Notes: generated from the letters alone by a model not told the origin. Shown: positions 9,630 through 19,121, counted from the first letter of the stretch. The stretch: DNA of 64,000 bases from DATFDN01 sp963818885 (GCA_963818885.1 CAWFTP010000003.1:1116001-1180000), one strand, 5' to 3'. Numbers and translations are program-made.

Positions 9630-10481
9630 ATGCGCGACACGGGCAAGACTTCGTTCGGACGGCTTTCGGATGACTTTGCCGGGATCGTCCACAAGGTTGC
9701 GCCCTGGATCGGCAGCGCGCGCGCAAGAGACGGTCGTCTCAGCGGCTTCCTGTGGAGCCCGACCGTCTTTCTGACCGCCCCTCACGCCGAGGAGGAGGCG
9801 GACATCGTGCTGGCCGGCAATCCCATGCGCGGCTCCCATCCGCTCGCCGTTCCGGACGATGCGGGGTTTGCTGCTTTTCAGCTTGCGACGCCTCGTCGCG
9901 GCGCGCGTCCTCTGCGTCACGCCGAGGTTTCGGCCGACGTCGGGTCCCTTGTGTTGATCGTGGGCCTCGCCGCCGACGCGGTCCCCACCGCATGGCTCAT
10001 GATGGTGTCCCGGGCGGGCGCGGACGGGGTGCATCTCGACCGCCCGCTCGATCCGGCGTCGGAAGGTGGTCCGGTCCTCGATGGCAACGGACGTTTCCTG
10101 GGAATGGCCGTCGTCGGGCCTGATGGTCCGATCCTGCTAGAGAACGCCGCGATCGCGCGTGCCTTGGCCGCGCCGCGGAGCGGATGGATCGGCGTCGCCT
10201 TCCAGCCCACCCTGGTCCCGGTCGCCTTGCGGGATGAGGCGGGACAGGACTCGGGACGGCGGGTGATGCGGATCGCGCGCGGCGGGCCGGCGGAACGAGC
10301 GGGCCTAGTCACGGGCGACATCGTCCTCAGCCTCGACGGGGTGGGCATGACAGGCGCCGGGTCGTTGCGCGGCTTTCTGGCGCGCACGCCGCCGGGGCGG
10401 GCGATCATCGCGCGGCTTGTGCGCAACGGCCGTATCGAAACACGGGCGCTGGTGGTCCAAGCCGATCCGAACGCCGCCTGA
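9630..10481 (+). CDS. HtrA/DegQ-like pseudoprotease with C-terminal PDZ domain
   Basis: With the start at ATG 9630 the protein has 283 residues. The N-terminal half resembles a trypsin-like HtrA fold: FLTAPHA carries a His (about 52), and ASEGGPV (143-149) aligns with the GNSGGPL active-site loop, but the catalytic serine is glutamate (about 145). The usual Asp motif is also not recognisable. The C-terminal half, from about 175, is a PDZ domain (RVMRIARGGPAERAGLVTGDIVLSLDG). No signal peptide is visible. A catalytically dead, cytosolic HtrA-like protein may act as a scaffold or adaptor. Its job between an acyl-CoA synthetase and boxC is unknown. Confidence 0.7.
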   Translation: MRDTGKTSFGRLSDDFAGIVHKVAPWIGSARARDGRLSGFLWSPTVFLTAPHAEEEADIVLAGNPMRGSHPLAVPDDAGFAAFQLATPRRGARPLRHAEVSADVGSLVLIVGLAADAVPTAWLMMVSRAGADGVHLDRPLDPASEGGPVLDGNGRFLGMAVVGPDGPILLENAAIARALAAPRSGWIGVAFQPTLVPVALRDEAGQDSGRRVMRIARGGPAERAGLVTGDIVLSLDGVGMTGAGSLRGFLARTPPGRAIIARLVRNGRIETRALVVQADPNAA

Positions 10482-10543
10482 CGGGCTCTGGCCTTGCGCC
10501 GCCCGCCGAAGCTATATCGGGCGGCCACCGACGCGGAGCCGTC

Positions 10544-12199
10544 ATGCCGCCGATCGACGTCAGGACCGACCCGGCGCGCTATCGCCACTGGCGCCTCGGC
10601 TTCGACGGCCCCATCGCCACGCTGACGATGGATGTCGATCCTTCGGCCAGTCTGTTTGACGGCGCGGAGCTCAAGCTCAATTCCTACGATCTCGGCGTCG
10701 ATATCGAGCTTGCAGACGCCGTGCAGCGGCTGCGCTTCGAGCACCCGGAGGTGCGCTGCGTCGTGCTGCGCTCGGGCAAGGACAACGTGTTCTGCGCCGG
10801 GGCCAATATCCGGATGCTCGGCAAGGCCACGCACGGGCACAAGGTCAATTTCTGCAAGTTCACCAACGAGACGCGCCTCGCCATGGAGGACGCTTCCGCC
10901 TGCTCCGGTCAGCGTTATCTCGCGGCGCTGAACGGGGCGGCGGCGGGCGGCGGCTACGAGCTGGCCGAGGCGTGCGACTGGATCATGCTGATCGACGACC
11001 GGCGCTCCTCGGTGTCGCTCCCGGAAGTCGCGTTGCTCGGCGTGCTGCCGGGCACCGGGGGACTCACGCGGCTCACCGACAAGCGCCGCGTCCGGCGTGA
11101 CCGTGCCGACGTGTTCTGCTCGACCGAGGAGGGCGTGCGCGGTGCCCGCGCGGTGGATTGGCGCCTCGTTGATGAGGTCGTGCCGCCAAGCGCATGGGAA
11201 GATCGGGTGCGCGTTCGCGCCCTCACCTTGGCCGAGGGCTCCGACCGCCCGGATGAGGCATGCGGGATCGTGCTGACCCCGATCGAGCGCACGGAGGGAG
11301 CTGACTCGATCACCTACGGGCTGCTTCGCGTCGAGCTGGACCGGCCGCGCCGGCGCGCCACGATCACGATCCTCGGACCCGACGCGCCGCCGCCGTCCGA
11401 CCTTGCCGGAGTCCACGCGGCGGGCGACCGGTTCTACCCGCTCGCGCTGGCCCGCCAGCTCGACGACGCGATTCTGCATCTTCGGCTGAATGAATCGACA
11501 CTCGGCCTCATCGTGCTGCGCGCCGAGGGTGACCCGGCGCGCATACTCGCCGCCGACGCGCTGCTCTCGGGCCATGAGGACGACTGGCTGGTGCGGGAAA
11601 TCCGGCTGCTCTGGAAGCGGGTGCTCAAGAGGCTCGACATGACGGCGCGCAGCCTGATCGCGCTGATCGAGCCGGGATCCTGCTTCACCGGCACGCTCGC
11701 CGAGCTCGTCTTTGCCGCCGACCGCTCGGTGATGCTGGCGGGCGCGCGCGAAGGCGACAATCGCGGACCGGCGACGCTTATCCTGTCCACCCTCAACTTC
11801 GGCGCCTACCCGATGGGCAACGGCCTGACCCGGCTCGAGACGCGCTTCCTGGGCGAGCCGGAGAGCGAGGAGCTGGCGCGGCAGAACATCGGTAAGGCAC
11901 TGGACGCCGAGGCCGCCGAGGCGGTCGGCCTGGTGACCGCTGCGCCCGATGAGGTCGATTGGGATGACGAGGTGCGTCTGATGCTCGACGAGCGCGCCTC
12001 CTTCTCGCCCGATGCACTGACCGGGATGGAAGCCAACCTGCGCTTCGCCGGACCGGAGACGATGGAGACCCGCATCTTCGGCCGGCTCAGCGCCTGGCAG
12101 AACTGGATTTTCCAGCGCCCCAACGCCATCGGCGGGGCCGGCGCGTTGAAGCTATACGGAACCGGCACCCGCCCGAGCTTCGACCCGGAGCGGACATAA
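10544..12199 (+). CDS. boxC: BoxC, 2,3-epoxybenzoyl-CoA dihydrolase (ring-opening)
   Basis: The 551-residue length equals that of BoxC, a double-length enoyl-CoA hydratase-fold enzyme that opens the epoxidised benzoyl-CoA ring hydrolytically, giving 3,4-dehydroadipyl-CoA semialdehyde and formate. Visible hallmarks are CVVLRSGKDNVFCAGANI (the crotonase oxyanion loop), NGAAAGGGYELAEACD, and LPEVALLGVLPGTGGLTRLTDKR. It stands 16 bases ahead of boxB and is surely co-transcribed with it. No boxA reductase is in the window, so electrons for BoxB must come from a gene elsewhere. Confidence 0.93.
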   Translation: MPPIDVRTDPARYRHWRLGFDGPIATLTMDVDPSASLFDGAELKLNSYDLGVDIELADAVQRLRFEHPEVRCVVLRSGKDNVFCAGANIRMLGKATHGHKVNFCKFTNETRLAMEDASACSGQRYLAALNGAAAGGGYELAEACDWIMLIDDRRSSVSLPEVALLGVLPGTGGLTRLTDKRRVRRDRADVFCSTEEGVRGARAVDWRLVDEVVPPSAWEDRVRVRALTLAEGSDRPDEACGIVLTPIERTEGADSITYGLLRVELDRPRRRATITILGPDAPPPSDLAGVHAAGDRFYPLALARQLDDAILHLRLNESTLGLIVLRAEGDPARILAADALLSGHEDDWLVREIRLLWKRVLKRLDMTARSLIALIEPGSCFTGTLAELVFAADRSVMLAGAREGDNRGPATLILSTLNFGAYPMGNGLTRLETRFLGEPESEELARQNIGKALDAEAAEAVGLVTAAPDEVDWDDEVRLMLDERASFSPDALTGMEANLRFAGPETMETRIFGRLSAWQNWIFQRPNAIGGAGALKLYGTGTRPSFDPERT

Positions 12200-12215
12200 C
12201 GCAGGGAGGCTCTCG

Positions 12216-13667
12216 ATGCCCGACGGCATGCAGGTCGACTATAGCGGCCTCATTCCCAACAACATCGACCTTGGCGCCGATGCGCGCGTGCGCAAGGCGC
12301 TGGAGACCTGGCATCCCGGCTACATCGACTGGTGGAAGGCGATGGGACCGGAGGGGTTCCAGTCCACGCCCGTCTACCTGCGCACCGCGATCGGCGTCGA
12401 TCCGGCCGGCTGGGCGAAGTTCGGCTTCGTGAAGATGCCGGAATACAAATGGGGCATCCTGCTCGCCCCGCCCGTCGAGGGCCGCACGATCCCGTTCGGT
12501 GCCCACAAGGGGGAGCCCGCGTGGCAGGAGGTGCCGGGCGAGTACCGCGCCATGCTGCGGCGCTTGCTGGTGATCCAGGGCGATACCGAGCCCGCCTCGG
12601 TCGAGCAGCAGCGCCATTTCGGCGCCACCGCGCCGTCGCTCTACGACATGCGCAACCTGTTCCAGGTGAACGTCGAGGAGGGCCGCCATCTCTGGGCGAT
12701 GGTCTACCTGCTGCAGAAATACTTTGGCCGGGACGGACGCGAGGAGGCGGAGGAGCTGCTGCGCCGCCGTTCGGGCGACGCCGACAGCCCCCGGATGCTG
12801 GGCGCCTTCAATGAGGCGACGCCCGATTGGCTCAGCTTCTTCATGTTCACGACCTTCACTGACCGTGACGGCAAGATGCAGTTAGGAGCCCTGGCGCAGT
12901 CGGGGTTCGATCCCTTGAGCCGCACCTGCCGCTTCATGCTGACGGAGGAGGCGCACCACATGTTCGTGGGGGTGACCGGCGTGGAGCGCATCGTCGAGCG
13001 GACCGCCGCCGCGGCCCGCGACGCCGGCATCGAGGATGCGACCGATGCCGAGCGGGTGCGCGCACTGAGCGTGATCGATCTGCCGGCGATCCAGCGCAAG
13101 ATCAACCTGCATTTCTCGCTGACGCTCGACCTGTTCGGCAACGAGATCAGCACCAACGCCGCGAGCGCCTTCAACGCCGGCCTGAAGGGCAGGTTCCGCG
13201 AGGACAAGCTGGAGGACGACCATCAGCTCGCGGACGCGACCTACCCCGTGCTGCGCCTACGCGAAGGGAAGGCAGTCACCGAGCACGTGCCGGCGCTATC
13301 AGCGCTCAACATGCGTCTGCGCGACGATTTCGTGGTCGATTGCGCCGGCGGGATCGAGCGCTGGAACCGCGCGATCGCCAAGGCCGGGATCGGCTTCCAC
13401 CTGCGCCTGCCGCATGTCGCCTTCAACCGCCGGATCGGCGAGTTCGCGGCGGTCCACGCCGACCTGGACGGCAACCTGCTCGACGACGCGGCCTGGGACG
13501 CGCGGCAGACGGAATTCTTGCCGACGGAAGAGGACCGCATGTTCATCGAGAGCCTGATGCGCCCCGTCCGCGAACCGGGCGCATTCGCATCCTGGATCGC
13601 CCCGCCCCGGGCCGGCATCGATGGCAAGCCCGGCGATTTCGAGTACGTCCGTCTGCGCGATTCCTGA
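12216..13667 (+). CDS. boxB: BoxB, benzoyl-CoA 2,3-epoxidase oxygenase subunit
   Basis: A 483-residue class I di-iron protein. Likely iron ligands lie in two ExxH pairs, E155/H158 in VEEGRH and E245/H248 in TEEAHH, with E125 and D216 as further candidates. This is the spacing I remember for BoxB of Azoarcus, offset by five. The enzyme inserts one oxygen into benzoyl-CoA to give the 2,3-epoxide, in the cytoplasm. It directly follows boxC. Given the aminobenzoate-type CoA ligase in the same island, a substituted benzoyl-CoA could be the true substrate; that is inference. Confidence 0.93.
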   Translation: MPDGMQVDYSGLIPNNIDLGADARVRKALETWHPGYIDWWKAMGPEGFQSTPVYLRTAIGVDPAGWAKFGFVKMPEYKWGILLAPPVEGRTIPFGAHKGEPAWQEVPGEYRAMLRRLLVIQGDTEPASVEQQRHFGATAPSLYDMRNLFQVNVEEGRHLWAMVYLLQKYFGRDGREEAEELLRRRSGDADSPRMLGAFNEATPDWLSFFMFTTFTDRDGKMQLGALAQSGFDPLSRTCRFMLTEEAHHMFVGVTGVERIVERTAAAARDAGIEDATDAERVRALSVIDLPAIQRKINLHFSLTLDLFGNEISTNAASAFNAGLKGRFREDKLEDDHQLADATYPVLRLREGKAVTEHVPALSALNMRLRDDFVVDCAGGIERWNRAIAKAGIGFHLRLPHVAFNRRIGEFAAVHADLDGNLLDDAAWDARQTEFLPTEEDRMFIESLMRPVREPGAFASWIAPPRAGIDGKPGDFEYVRLRDS

Positions 13668-13669
13668 AC

Positions 13670-14797
13670 CTAGGCCGCGAACTCCCGTCGGATCAGCGCG
13701 GAGTGCTCGCCGATCGCCGGCACCGGGCCCAGCGCGCGTAGCCCCTCGGCCTGGAGCACCGGAGGCGCGGCAATCGAGACGGCTCCATTCGGCGTGTCGA
13801 TCTCGGCTCGGCGTAGCGCGGGGTGGCGGGCCAGGGCGGCGACATCGTTGACGAAGCCAAACGCGGTGTTGGCGGCGCGCAGTCGCTCGGCCGCGGCCTC
13901 CCGCGAAAGGGTCGCAAAGACTGCGGCGATGTGCCCATCCACCATCGGCCGGTTGGCGACGCGGACCACGTTGGTCTCGAAGCCGGGCCGGTTTGGCAGG
14001 TCGGGTTCCAGCAGGAAACCCGCGCAGAAGCTCGCCCATTCCCGCTCGTTCTGGATCGCGATCAGCACCAGCGCACCGTCGACGAGCTTGAACGCTCCAT
14101 ACGGGCAGATCGACGGATGCGCGAGGCCCATCCGGGCGGGTGCCTTGCCGGTGCCCTCATAGAAGAGCAGCGGCACGTTCATCCAATCCGCCATCCCGTC
14201 GAACAGGCTGACCGCGATCCCCTTCCCACGGCCGGTGATGCCGCGCTCGATCAGCGCCTCCAGAATGCCGGCATGAGCTGCCATTCCGCAGGCGATGTCG
14301 CAGGCGGACACGCCGACCCTCCCCGGCCCCGCCGGATCGCCAGTGACCATCGCGAGCCCTGACTCCGCCTGCACCAGCAGGTCGTACGCCTTCATCGCGG
14401 CGTAGGGGCCGGTCTCGCCATAGCCGGAGATATCGACGGTGACCAGGCGCGGATAGCGCTCCCGCAGCGCCGACCCAAAGCCCGCGCGCGCCGCAGCGCC
14501 GGGAGCGAGGTTCTGTATGAACACGTCCGCCCGCGCCAGGATGCGATGCAGCAACTCGGCATCCTCGGCGCTCTTGATATCCGCCGTCAGGCTTTGCTTG
14601 CCCCGGTTGAGCCAGACGAAATAGCTCGACTGCCCCTTGGCGGCGGTATCATACCCGCGGGCGAAGTCGCCCTCGGCGCGCTCCAGCTTGATGACGCGCG
14701 CTCCGGCATCGGCGAGGCGGGAACTGGCGTAGGGCGCGGCAACGGCCTGTTCGAGCGACAGGACGAGCAGTCCCTCCAGCGGTTTCGAGGCGGGCAT
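13670..14797 (-). CDS. CaiB/BaiF (class III) CoA-transferase family protein
   Basis: The 375-residue protein has the class III CoA-transferase N-terminus (PLEGLLVLSLEQAVAAPYASSRLADAGARVIKLE), the segment SYFVWLNRGKQSLTADIK, and the DISGYGETGPYAAMKAYDLLVQAESG region containing the expected catalytic aspartate (YDLL). Enzymes of this family move CoA between carboxylic acids. The stop is two bases from the convergent boxB stop. The acyl-CoA dehydrogenase gene lies six bases upstream on the same strand, so the two form an operon that probably activates and oxidises an organic acid. Confidence 0.88.
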   Translation of the reverse strand: MPASKPLEGLLVLSLEQAVAAPYASSRLADAGARVIKLERAEGDFARGYDTAAKGQSSYFVWLNRGKQSLTADIKSAEDAELLHRILARADVFIQNLAPGAAARAGFGSALRERYPRLVTVDISGYGETGPYAAMKAYDLLVQAESGLAMVTGDPAGPGRVGVSACDIACGMAAHAGILEALIERGITGRGKGIAVSLFDGMADWMNVPLLFYEGTGKAPARMGLAHPSICPYGAFKLVDGALVLIAIQNEREWASFCAGFLLEPDLPNRPGFETNVVRVANRPMVDGHIAAVFATLSREAAAERLRAANTAFGFVNDVAALARHPALRRAEIDTPNGAVSIAAPPVLQAEGLRALGPVPAIGEHSALIRREFAA

Positions 14798-14803
14798 GAG
14801 GCG

Positions 14804-15970
14804 TCAATAGCTCCGCGGAAGGCCGAGCACGTGCTCGGCAACGTAGGACAGGATCAGGTTGGTGCTGATCGGCGCCACCTGATAGAGCCGCGTCTCGCGG
14901 AACTTGCGCTCGACGTCGTATTCCTCCGCGAAGCCGAAGCCACCATGCGTCTGTATGCAGGCCTCGCCCGCCGCCCACGATGCCTCGGCGGCGAGCATCT
15001 TTGCCATGTTCGCCTCTTCCCCACAGGGTAGGCCGGCGGCGAACTTGCGGCAGCCCTCGCGCACCAGCAGCTCGGCGGCGCGCATCTGCGCATAGGCCCG
15101 CGCGATCGGGAACTGGATCCCTTGGTTCTGGCCGATCGGGCGGTTGAAGACGCGACGCTCCTTGGCATAATCGATTGACCGTTGAGTGAACCATTTCGCG
15201 TCGCCGATGCACTCTGCGGCGATCAGCAGGCGCTCGGCGTTCATGCCGTCGAGAATGTAGCGGAAGCCCTTGCCCTCCTCCCCCACCAGGTTCTCCGCCG
15301 GTACGATAACGTCCTCGAAGAAGATCTCGGTCGAGTTGTGGTTCATCATGGTGCGGATCGGGCGGATCGTCATGCCGTGGCCGACCGCCTTGCGCATGTC
15401 GAGGAGCAGCGTGGACAGGCCGTCGGTACGTGAGCCCGCCTTCTCACGGGGGGTGGTGCGGGCGAGCAGCAGCATGAGGTCGGAGTGCTCGGCGCGGCTG
15501 GTCCAGACCTTCTGTCCGTTAACGATATAGTGATCGCCCTCGCGCCGAGCGAACGTGCGCAAGCTGGTGGTGTCCGTGCCGCTGGTCGGCTCCGTCACGC
15601 CGAACGCCTGCAGGCGCAATTCGCCGGTGGCGATCTTCGGCAGGTAGGTCCGCTTCTGCTGCTCCGTACCGTGCCGAAGGATGGTGCCCATGATGTACAT
15701 CTGCGCATGGCAGGCGGCGCCGTTGCAGCCTTGGGACTGGATCGTTTCGAGAATGGCGGCGGCGCCCGACAGCGGCAACCCGGCGCCGCCGTACTCCTCG
15801 GGGATCAGCGCGGCGAGGTAGCCCGCGTCCGTCAGCGCCTGAACGAAAGCCGTCGGGTAACCCCGTTCGCGGTCGAGCTCGCGCCAGTACTCGCCCGGAA
15901 AGCGCGCGCACAGCTTGGCCACCTCCTCGCGGATTTCAGCATGCTCGGCATCCGGCGCGTCTTGGTCCAT
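14804..15970 (-). CDS. Acyl-CoA dehydrogenase family protein
   Basis: The start at 15970 gives 388 residues, the normal family length. The frame is open further upstream without homology. Family motifs are LQAFGVTEPTSGTDTTSLRT (FAD/substrate region), YIVNGQKVWTSRAEHSD, and the C-terminal QTHGGFGFAEEYDVERKFRETRLYQVAPISTNL, which belongs to the second acyl-CoA dehydrogenase signature. The enzyme would desaturate an acyl-CoA in the cytoplasm with electrons passing to ETF. It is transcribed with the CoA-transferase. Chain type cannot be read from the sequence. Confidence 0.9.
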   Translation of the reverse strand: MDQDAPDAEHAEIREEVAKLCARFPGEYWRELDRERGYPTAFVQALTDAGYLAALIPEEYGGAGLPLSGAAAILETIQSQGCNGAACHAQMYIMGTILRHGTEQQKRTYLPKIATGELRLQAFGVTEPTSGTDTTSLRTFARREGDHYIVNGQKVWTSRAEHSDLMLLLARTTPREKAGSRTDGLSTLLLDMRKAVGHGMTIRPIRTMMNHNSTEIFFEDVIVPAENLVGEEGKGFRYILDGMNAERLLIAAECIGDAKWFTQRSIDYAKERRVFNRPIGQNQGIQFPIARAYAQMRAAELLVREGCRKFAAGLPCGEEANMAKMLAAEASWAAGEACIQTHGGFGFAEEYDVERKFRETRLYQVAPISTNLILSYVAEHVLGLPRSY

Positions 15971-16103
15971 ACTCCTCCCCCTCCGGCGTCTGGATAGGAC
16001 GGGCGCGGTGGGGTGGCTAGAGCCCACACGTCCGCATGAGGATGAACCTAGGGCACCTCGTCCGGCGTTAGGAGGGAACCTGCTTCTTGAACAGGAGCCA
16101 CAC

Positions 16104-16592
16104 ATGCCGTTCGATGGAAGGGAGTTCAGTACCTCCACCACCTTCGTCCCGCCCGCCCCCGAATTTCCGCAGTCGTCCCAGACCCTGTGGGAGCGGGTGC
16201 GGGTAGCCACTCAGTCGTTCCTCCCGCGGCTGCGGGCGCTGCCGCCGCTCCGCTCGTTCTCCCCTGAACCCGTGCTCCCCAACGAGGTGGCCACGGTACA
16301 GCTGCTGACGATCGCGCGGGCACTAATCGCCGACGAGGAGAACTGGGTCCAGGGACGCTACGAGACGATCGATGGCCGCCGCTGCGCCGTCGGCGCTCTG
16401 CGGGTTGCTTCCCGGCTCATGGGCGTCCGCACGCCACCCCGCGAGGCAACCGGTATGTTGCTGACGGTGGCCAATGGTCGGGGGTTCAACGACATCGAGA
16501 AGATGAACGACCGCTCGACCCACGCGCAGGTGCTGAGTGCCTTCGATGAGGCGATCAGTCGGGCGCAGACACGTCAGACGCCGTTGAGCTAG
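16104..16592 (+). CDS. DUF6197-like protein of unknown function
   Basis: The ATG at 16104 follows AGGAG (16093-16097) with a six-base spacer. The 162-residue protein has a Pro-rich, probably disordered N-terminal third. A compact C-terminal domain begins LLTIARALIADEENWVQGRY and contains GRRCAVGALRVAS and GFNDIEKMNDRSTHAQVLSAFDEAI. This resembles the DUF6197 family by memory. The late Asn/Asp-His segment resembles the cap of this fold. Function is unknown. Confidence 0.65.
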   Translation: MPFDGREFSTSTTFVPPAPEFPQSSQTLWERVRVATQSFLPRLRALPPLRSFSPEPVLPNEVATVQLLTIARALIADEENWVQGRYETIDGRRCAVGALRVASRLMGVRTPPREATGMLLTVANGRGFNDIEKMNDRSTHAQVLSAFDEAISRAQTRQTPLS

Positions 16593-16665
16593 ATTGTCTC
16601 GCCTTCGCGGGTGACGTGGGCGCCGTGCCTCGCTAAGCCTCCCGCGACCGGGAGGATGGCGGGGT

Positions 16666-17601
16666 ATGGCACGGCACAATGAGGAAAGGCGCGGCCGCAT
16701 CATGGAGGTGCAGGCCGCGGCTTTCGAGGTGCGCGGGCGGCGCGGGCCGCGCACCGACTTACGGGATCCGTATCACAGCGCCCTGACCGCGCGGTGGATC
16801 GTCTTCCTGGGCGCGGTGTTCGCCCTCGAGATCGGCATTAATCTCGTATTTGCATTCCTGTACCTGGTGCGACCGGGCAGCATCTTGAACGCGCGGCCGG
16901 GCAGCTTCGCTGACGCCTTCTTCTTCAGCATCGAGACGCTTGCGACCGTCGGCTACGGGGCCATGTCGCCCGCCACGCTCTATGGCCACGTCATCTCGAC
17001 TCTCGAGATCTTCTGCGGCATGGCGTTCATGGCGCTCGCAACCGGCCTTACCTTTGTCCGGTTTTCACGTCCGCGGGCGAAATTCCACTATGCGACGCAC
17101 GCGGTGGTCACCACAATGAACGGTCAGCTCATGCTGATGATCCGCATCGCCAATGGCCGCAACGACCCCATGATCGACGCCCACGCGACGCTCACAGCCC
17201 TCATGGCAGAGCACACAGACGAGGGGCTTTCGTTTCGCCGGAACTACGACCTGCATCTCTTGCGCGACCGGCTGCCGCTGCTTCCGCTGACGTGGACCAT
17301 CATGCATCCTCTCGATGCCCGTAGCCCGCTGCACGGCTTGGACGAGGCCGGGCTGGCGGCGCGGGATGCGCGCCTGCTGCTGACGCTCTCCGCCCGTGAC
17401 CCGGCCCTCGCCGCGGAGGTCTATGGCGCGCAGGACTATCCGACCGCGAACATCCTGTTCGGCATGCGCTACGTGGATGCCGTCGTCACGGACGCGCAGG
17501 GCCGCACGCTCGCCGATCTTTCCTTGCTGAGCGAGGTTGAAGCCGATGTTCCGTCCCCGGAAGGCGTCTGCCGCTCCCTTTCAGCCGAGGCGGCTTCTTA
17601 G
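16666..17601 (+). CDS. KirBac-type inward-rectifier potassium channel
   Basis: A 311-residue protein with two membrane helices (about 44-67 and 106-130) flanking a pore helix and the potassium selectivity filter TVGYG (94-98). A C-terminal cytoplasmic immunoglobulin-like domain follows, with RPRAKFHYATHAVVTTMNGQ, WTIMHPLDARSPLHGL and the late strand FGMRYVDAVV. This is the KirBac layout. A second possible start is Met at 16702. The 3' end overlaps the convergent gatB gene by 21 bases. It would let potassium pass the inner membrane. No regulatory partner is visible. Confidence 0.9.
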   Translation: MARHNEERRGRIMEVQAAAFEVRGRRGPRTDLRDPYHSALTARWIVFLGAVFALEIGINLVFAFLYLVRPGSILNARPGSFADAFFFSIETLATVGYGAMSPATLYGHVISTLEIFCGMAFMALATGLTFVRFSRPRAKFHYATHAVVTTMNGQLMLMIRIANGRNDPMIDAHATLTALMAEHTDEGLSFRRNYDLHLLRDRLPLLPLTWTIMHPLDARSPLHGLDEAGLAARDARLLLTLSARDPALAAEVYGAQDYPTANILFGMRYVDAVVTDAQGRTLADLSLLSEVEADVPSPEGVCRSLSAEAAS

Positions 17602-19033
17602 CGCCTCATTCACCAAGGCCGGATTGCCCTTGCCGGCCATCGCCTTCATCACCTGGCCGACGAAGTAGCCGAACAGCTTGTCCTTGCCCGCCTTGTATTC
17701 GGCGAGCTTGTCCGGGTTGGCGGCGAGCACGGCGTCAACCGCGGCAGTGATCGCCCCGATGTCGGTGACCTGGCGCAGCCCCTTTTCCTCGACGATCGCG
17801 GGCGCTTCATTGCCGGTCTCCACCATCGCCTCGAACACATCTTTCGCGATGCGTCCATTGATCGTGCCGTCCTCGATTAAGTCGAGCAGGCCGCCGAGGG
17901 CGCCGGCGCTCACCGGGGGATCGGCGATGTCGCGCCCGGTGCGATTCATGGCGGCGAAGAAGTCGCCCATCATCCAGTTGGCGGCCTGCTTCGGATCGCG
18001 GCCTTTGGCGAGCGTTTCATAGAAATCCGCCGTCGCCTGCTCCATCACCAGCACACCTGCGTCATAGGCGGGCAGGCTGTACCTGTTCGACGAAGCGGCG
18101 CCGCTTGGTGTCAGGCAGCTCCGGAAGGCCGGCCTTCAACTCGGCGACCCAGGCCTCGTCGAGCACCAGCGGCAGCAGATCGGGGTCGGGGAAATAGCGG
18201 TAGTCGTGCGCGTCCTCCTTGCTGCGCATGGAGCGGGTCTCGCCACGGGCGGGATCGAACAGCCTTGTCTCCTGGTCGACCGCGGCGCCCGATTCCCAGA
18301 CCTCGATCTGCCGGCGCGCCTCGGCCTCTATCGCCTGCATCACGAAGCGGATCGAGTTGACGTTCTTCACCTCGCAGCGGGTACGGAACGCCTCGCCCGG
18401 CTTGCGTACCGACACGTTGACGTCGGCACGCATCGAGCCCTCGTCCATGTTGCCGTCGCAAGTGCCGAGATAGCGCAGGATCGTGCGCAGCTTGCGCAGA
18501 TAGGCGCCCGCCTCCTCGGGGGCACGCATGTCGGGCTCGCTCACGATCTCCATCAGCGCGACGCCCGAGCGGTTGAGGTCGATCAGCGACTTGCTCGGAT
18601 GCTGGTCGTGCAGCGACTTGCCGGCATCCTGCTCCAGATGCAGGCGGGTGATGCCGATTTCCTTGGTGCTGCCGTCGGCGAGCTCGATCTCAATGCGGCC
18701 CTCGCCAACAATCGGGTGCTGGTATTGGCTGATCTGATAGCCGGCGGGCAGGTCGGCGTAGAAGTAGTTCTTGCGGTCGAACCGGCTCACCAGGTTGATA
18801 CGCGCGTCGAGGCCGAGCCCAGTGCGTACCGCCTGCGCGACGCACTCGCGATTGATGACCGGCAGCATGCCGGGGAACCCGGCGTCGACGAAGCTGACCT
18901 GGCTGTTGGGCTCCGCCCCGAACGCGGTGGCGGCGCCGGAGAACAGCTTGGCGTTGCTGATCACCTGCGCGTGGACCTCGAGGCCGATCACGACCTCCCA
19001 GGAGCCGGTGGTGCCATCGATGGTATAGCTCAT
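17581..19033 (-). CDS. gatB: Aspartyl/glutamyl-tRNA(Asn/Gln) amidotransferase subunit B (frameshifted)
   Basis: The N-terminal 320 residues (WEVVIGLEVHAQ, PNSQVSFVDAGFPGMLPVIN, RSGVALMEIVSEPDMR, RSKEDAHDYRYFPDPDL) and the C-terminal 157 residues (YqeY-like tail, FGYFVGQVMKAMAGKGNP) lie in different frames. Removing one C at 18082-18083 gives ...FVEQYSLPAYDAGVLVME... and a 483-residue protein, the usual GatB length. GatB binds misacylated tRNA and, with GatA and GatC, makes Gln-tRNA or Asn-tRNA. Because this gene is normally indispensable, the break is most likely a sequencing error. The start is ATG 19033; an upstream GTG lies in the same frame. Confidence 0.92.
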
Positions 19034-19045
19034 CGTACACACTCC

Positions 19046-19121
19046 GTAGGGCGGGATAAGCGAAGCGTTCCCGCCATCATCCGCGGTGATCGGCGGGATG
19101 CGCTTCGCTTTCCCGCCCTAC
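19046..19121. repeat. REP-like long palindrome between gatA and gatB
   Basis: The left arm (19046-19067) and right arm (19101-19121) are inverted copies of about 21 bases differing by one insertion. The arm core is GTAGGGCGGGA followed by AGCGAAGCG. The spacer itself contains a CCCGCC/GGCGGG inner stem. The element resembles the GTAGGGxGG...AGCGxAGCG family of dispersed intergenic palindromes known from many proteobacteria. The stop codon of gatA lies inside the right arm. In mRNA it would form a strong hairpin inside the gatCAB operon. Confidence 0.75.
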
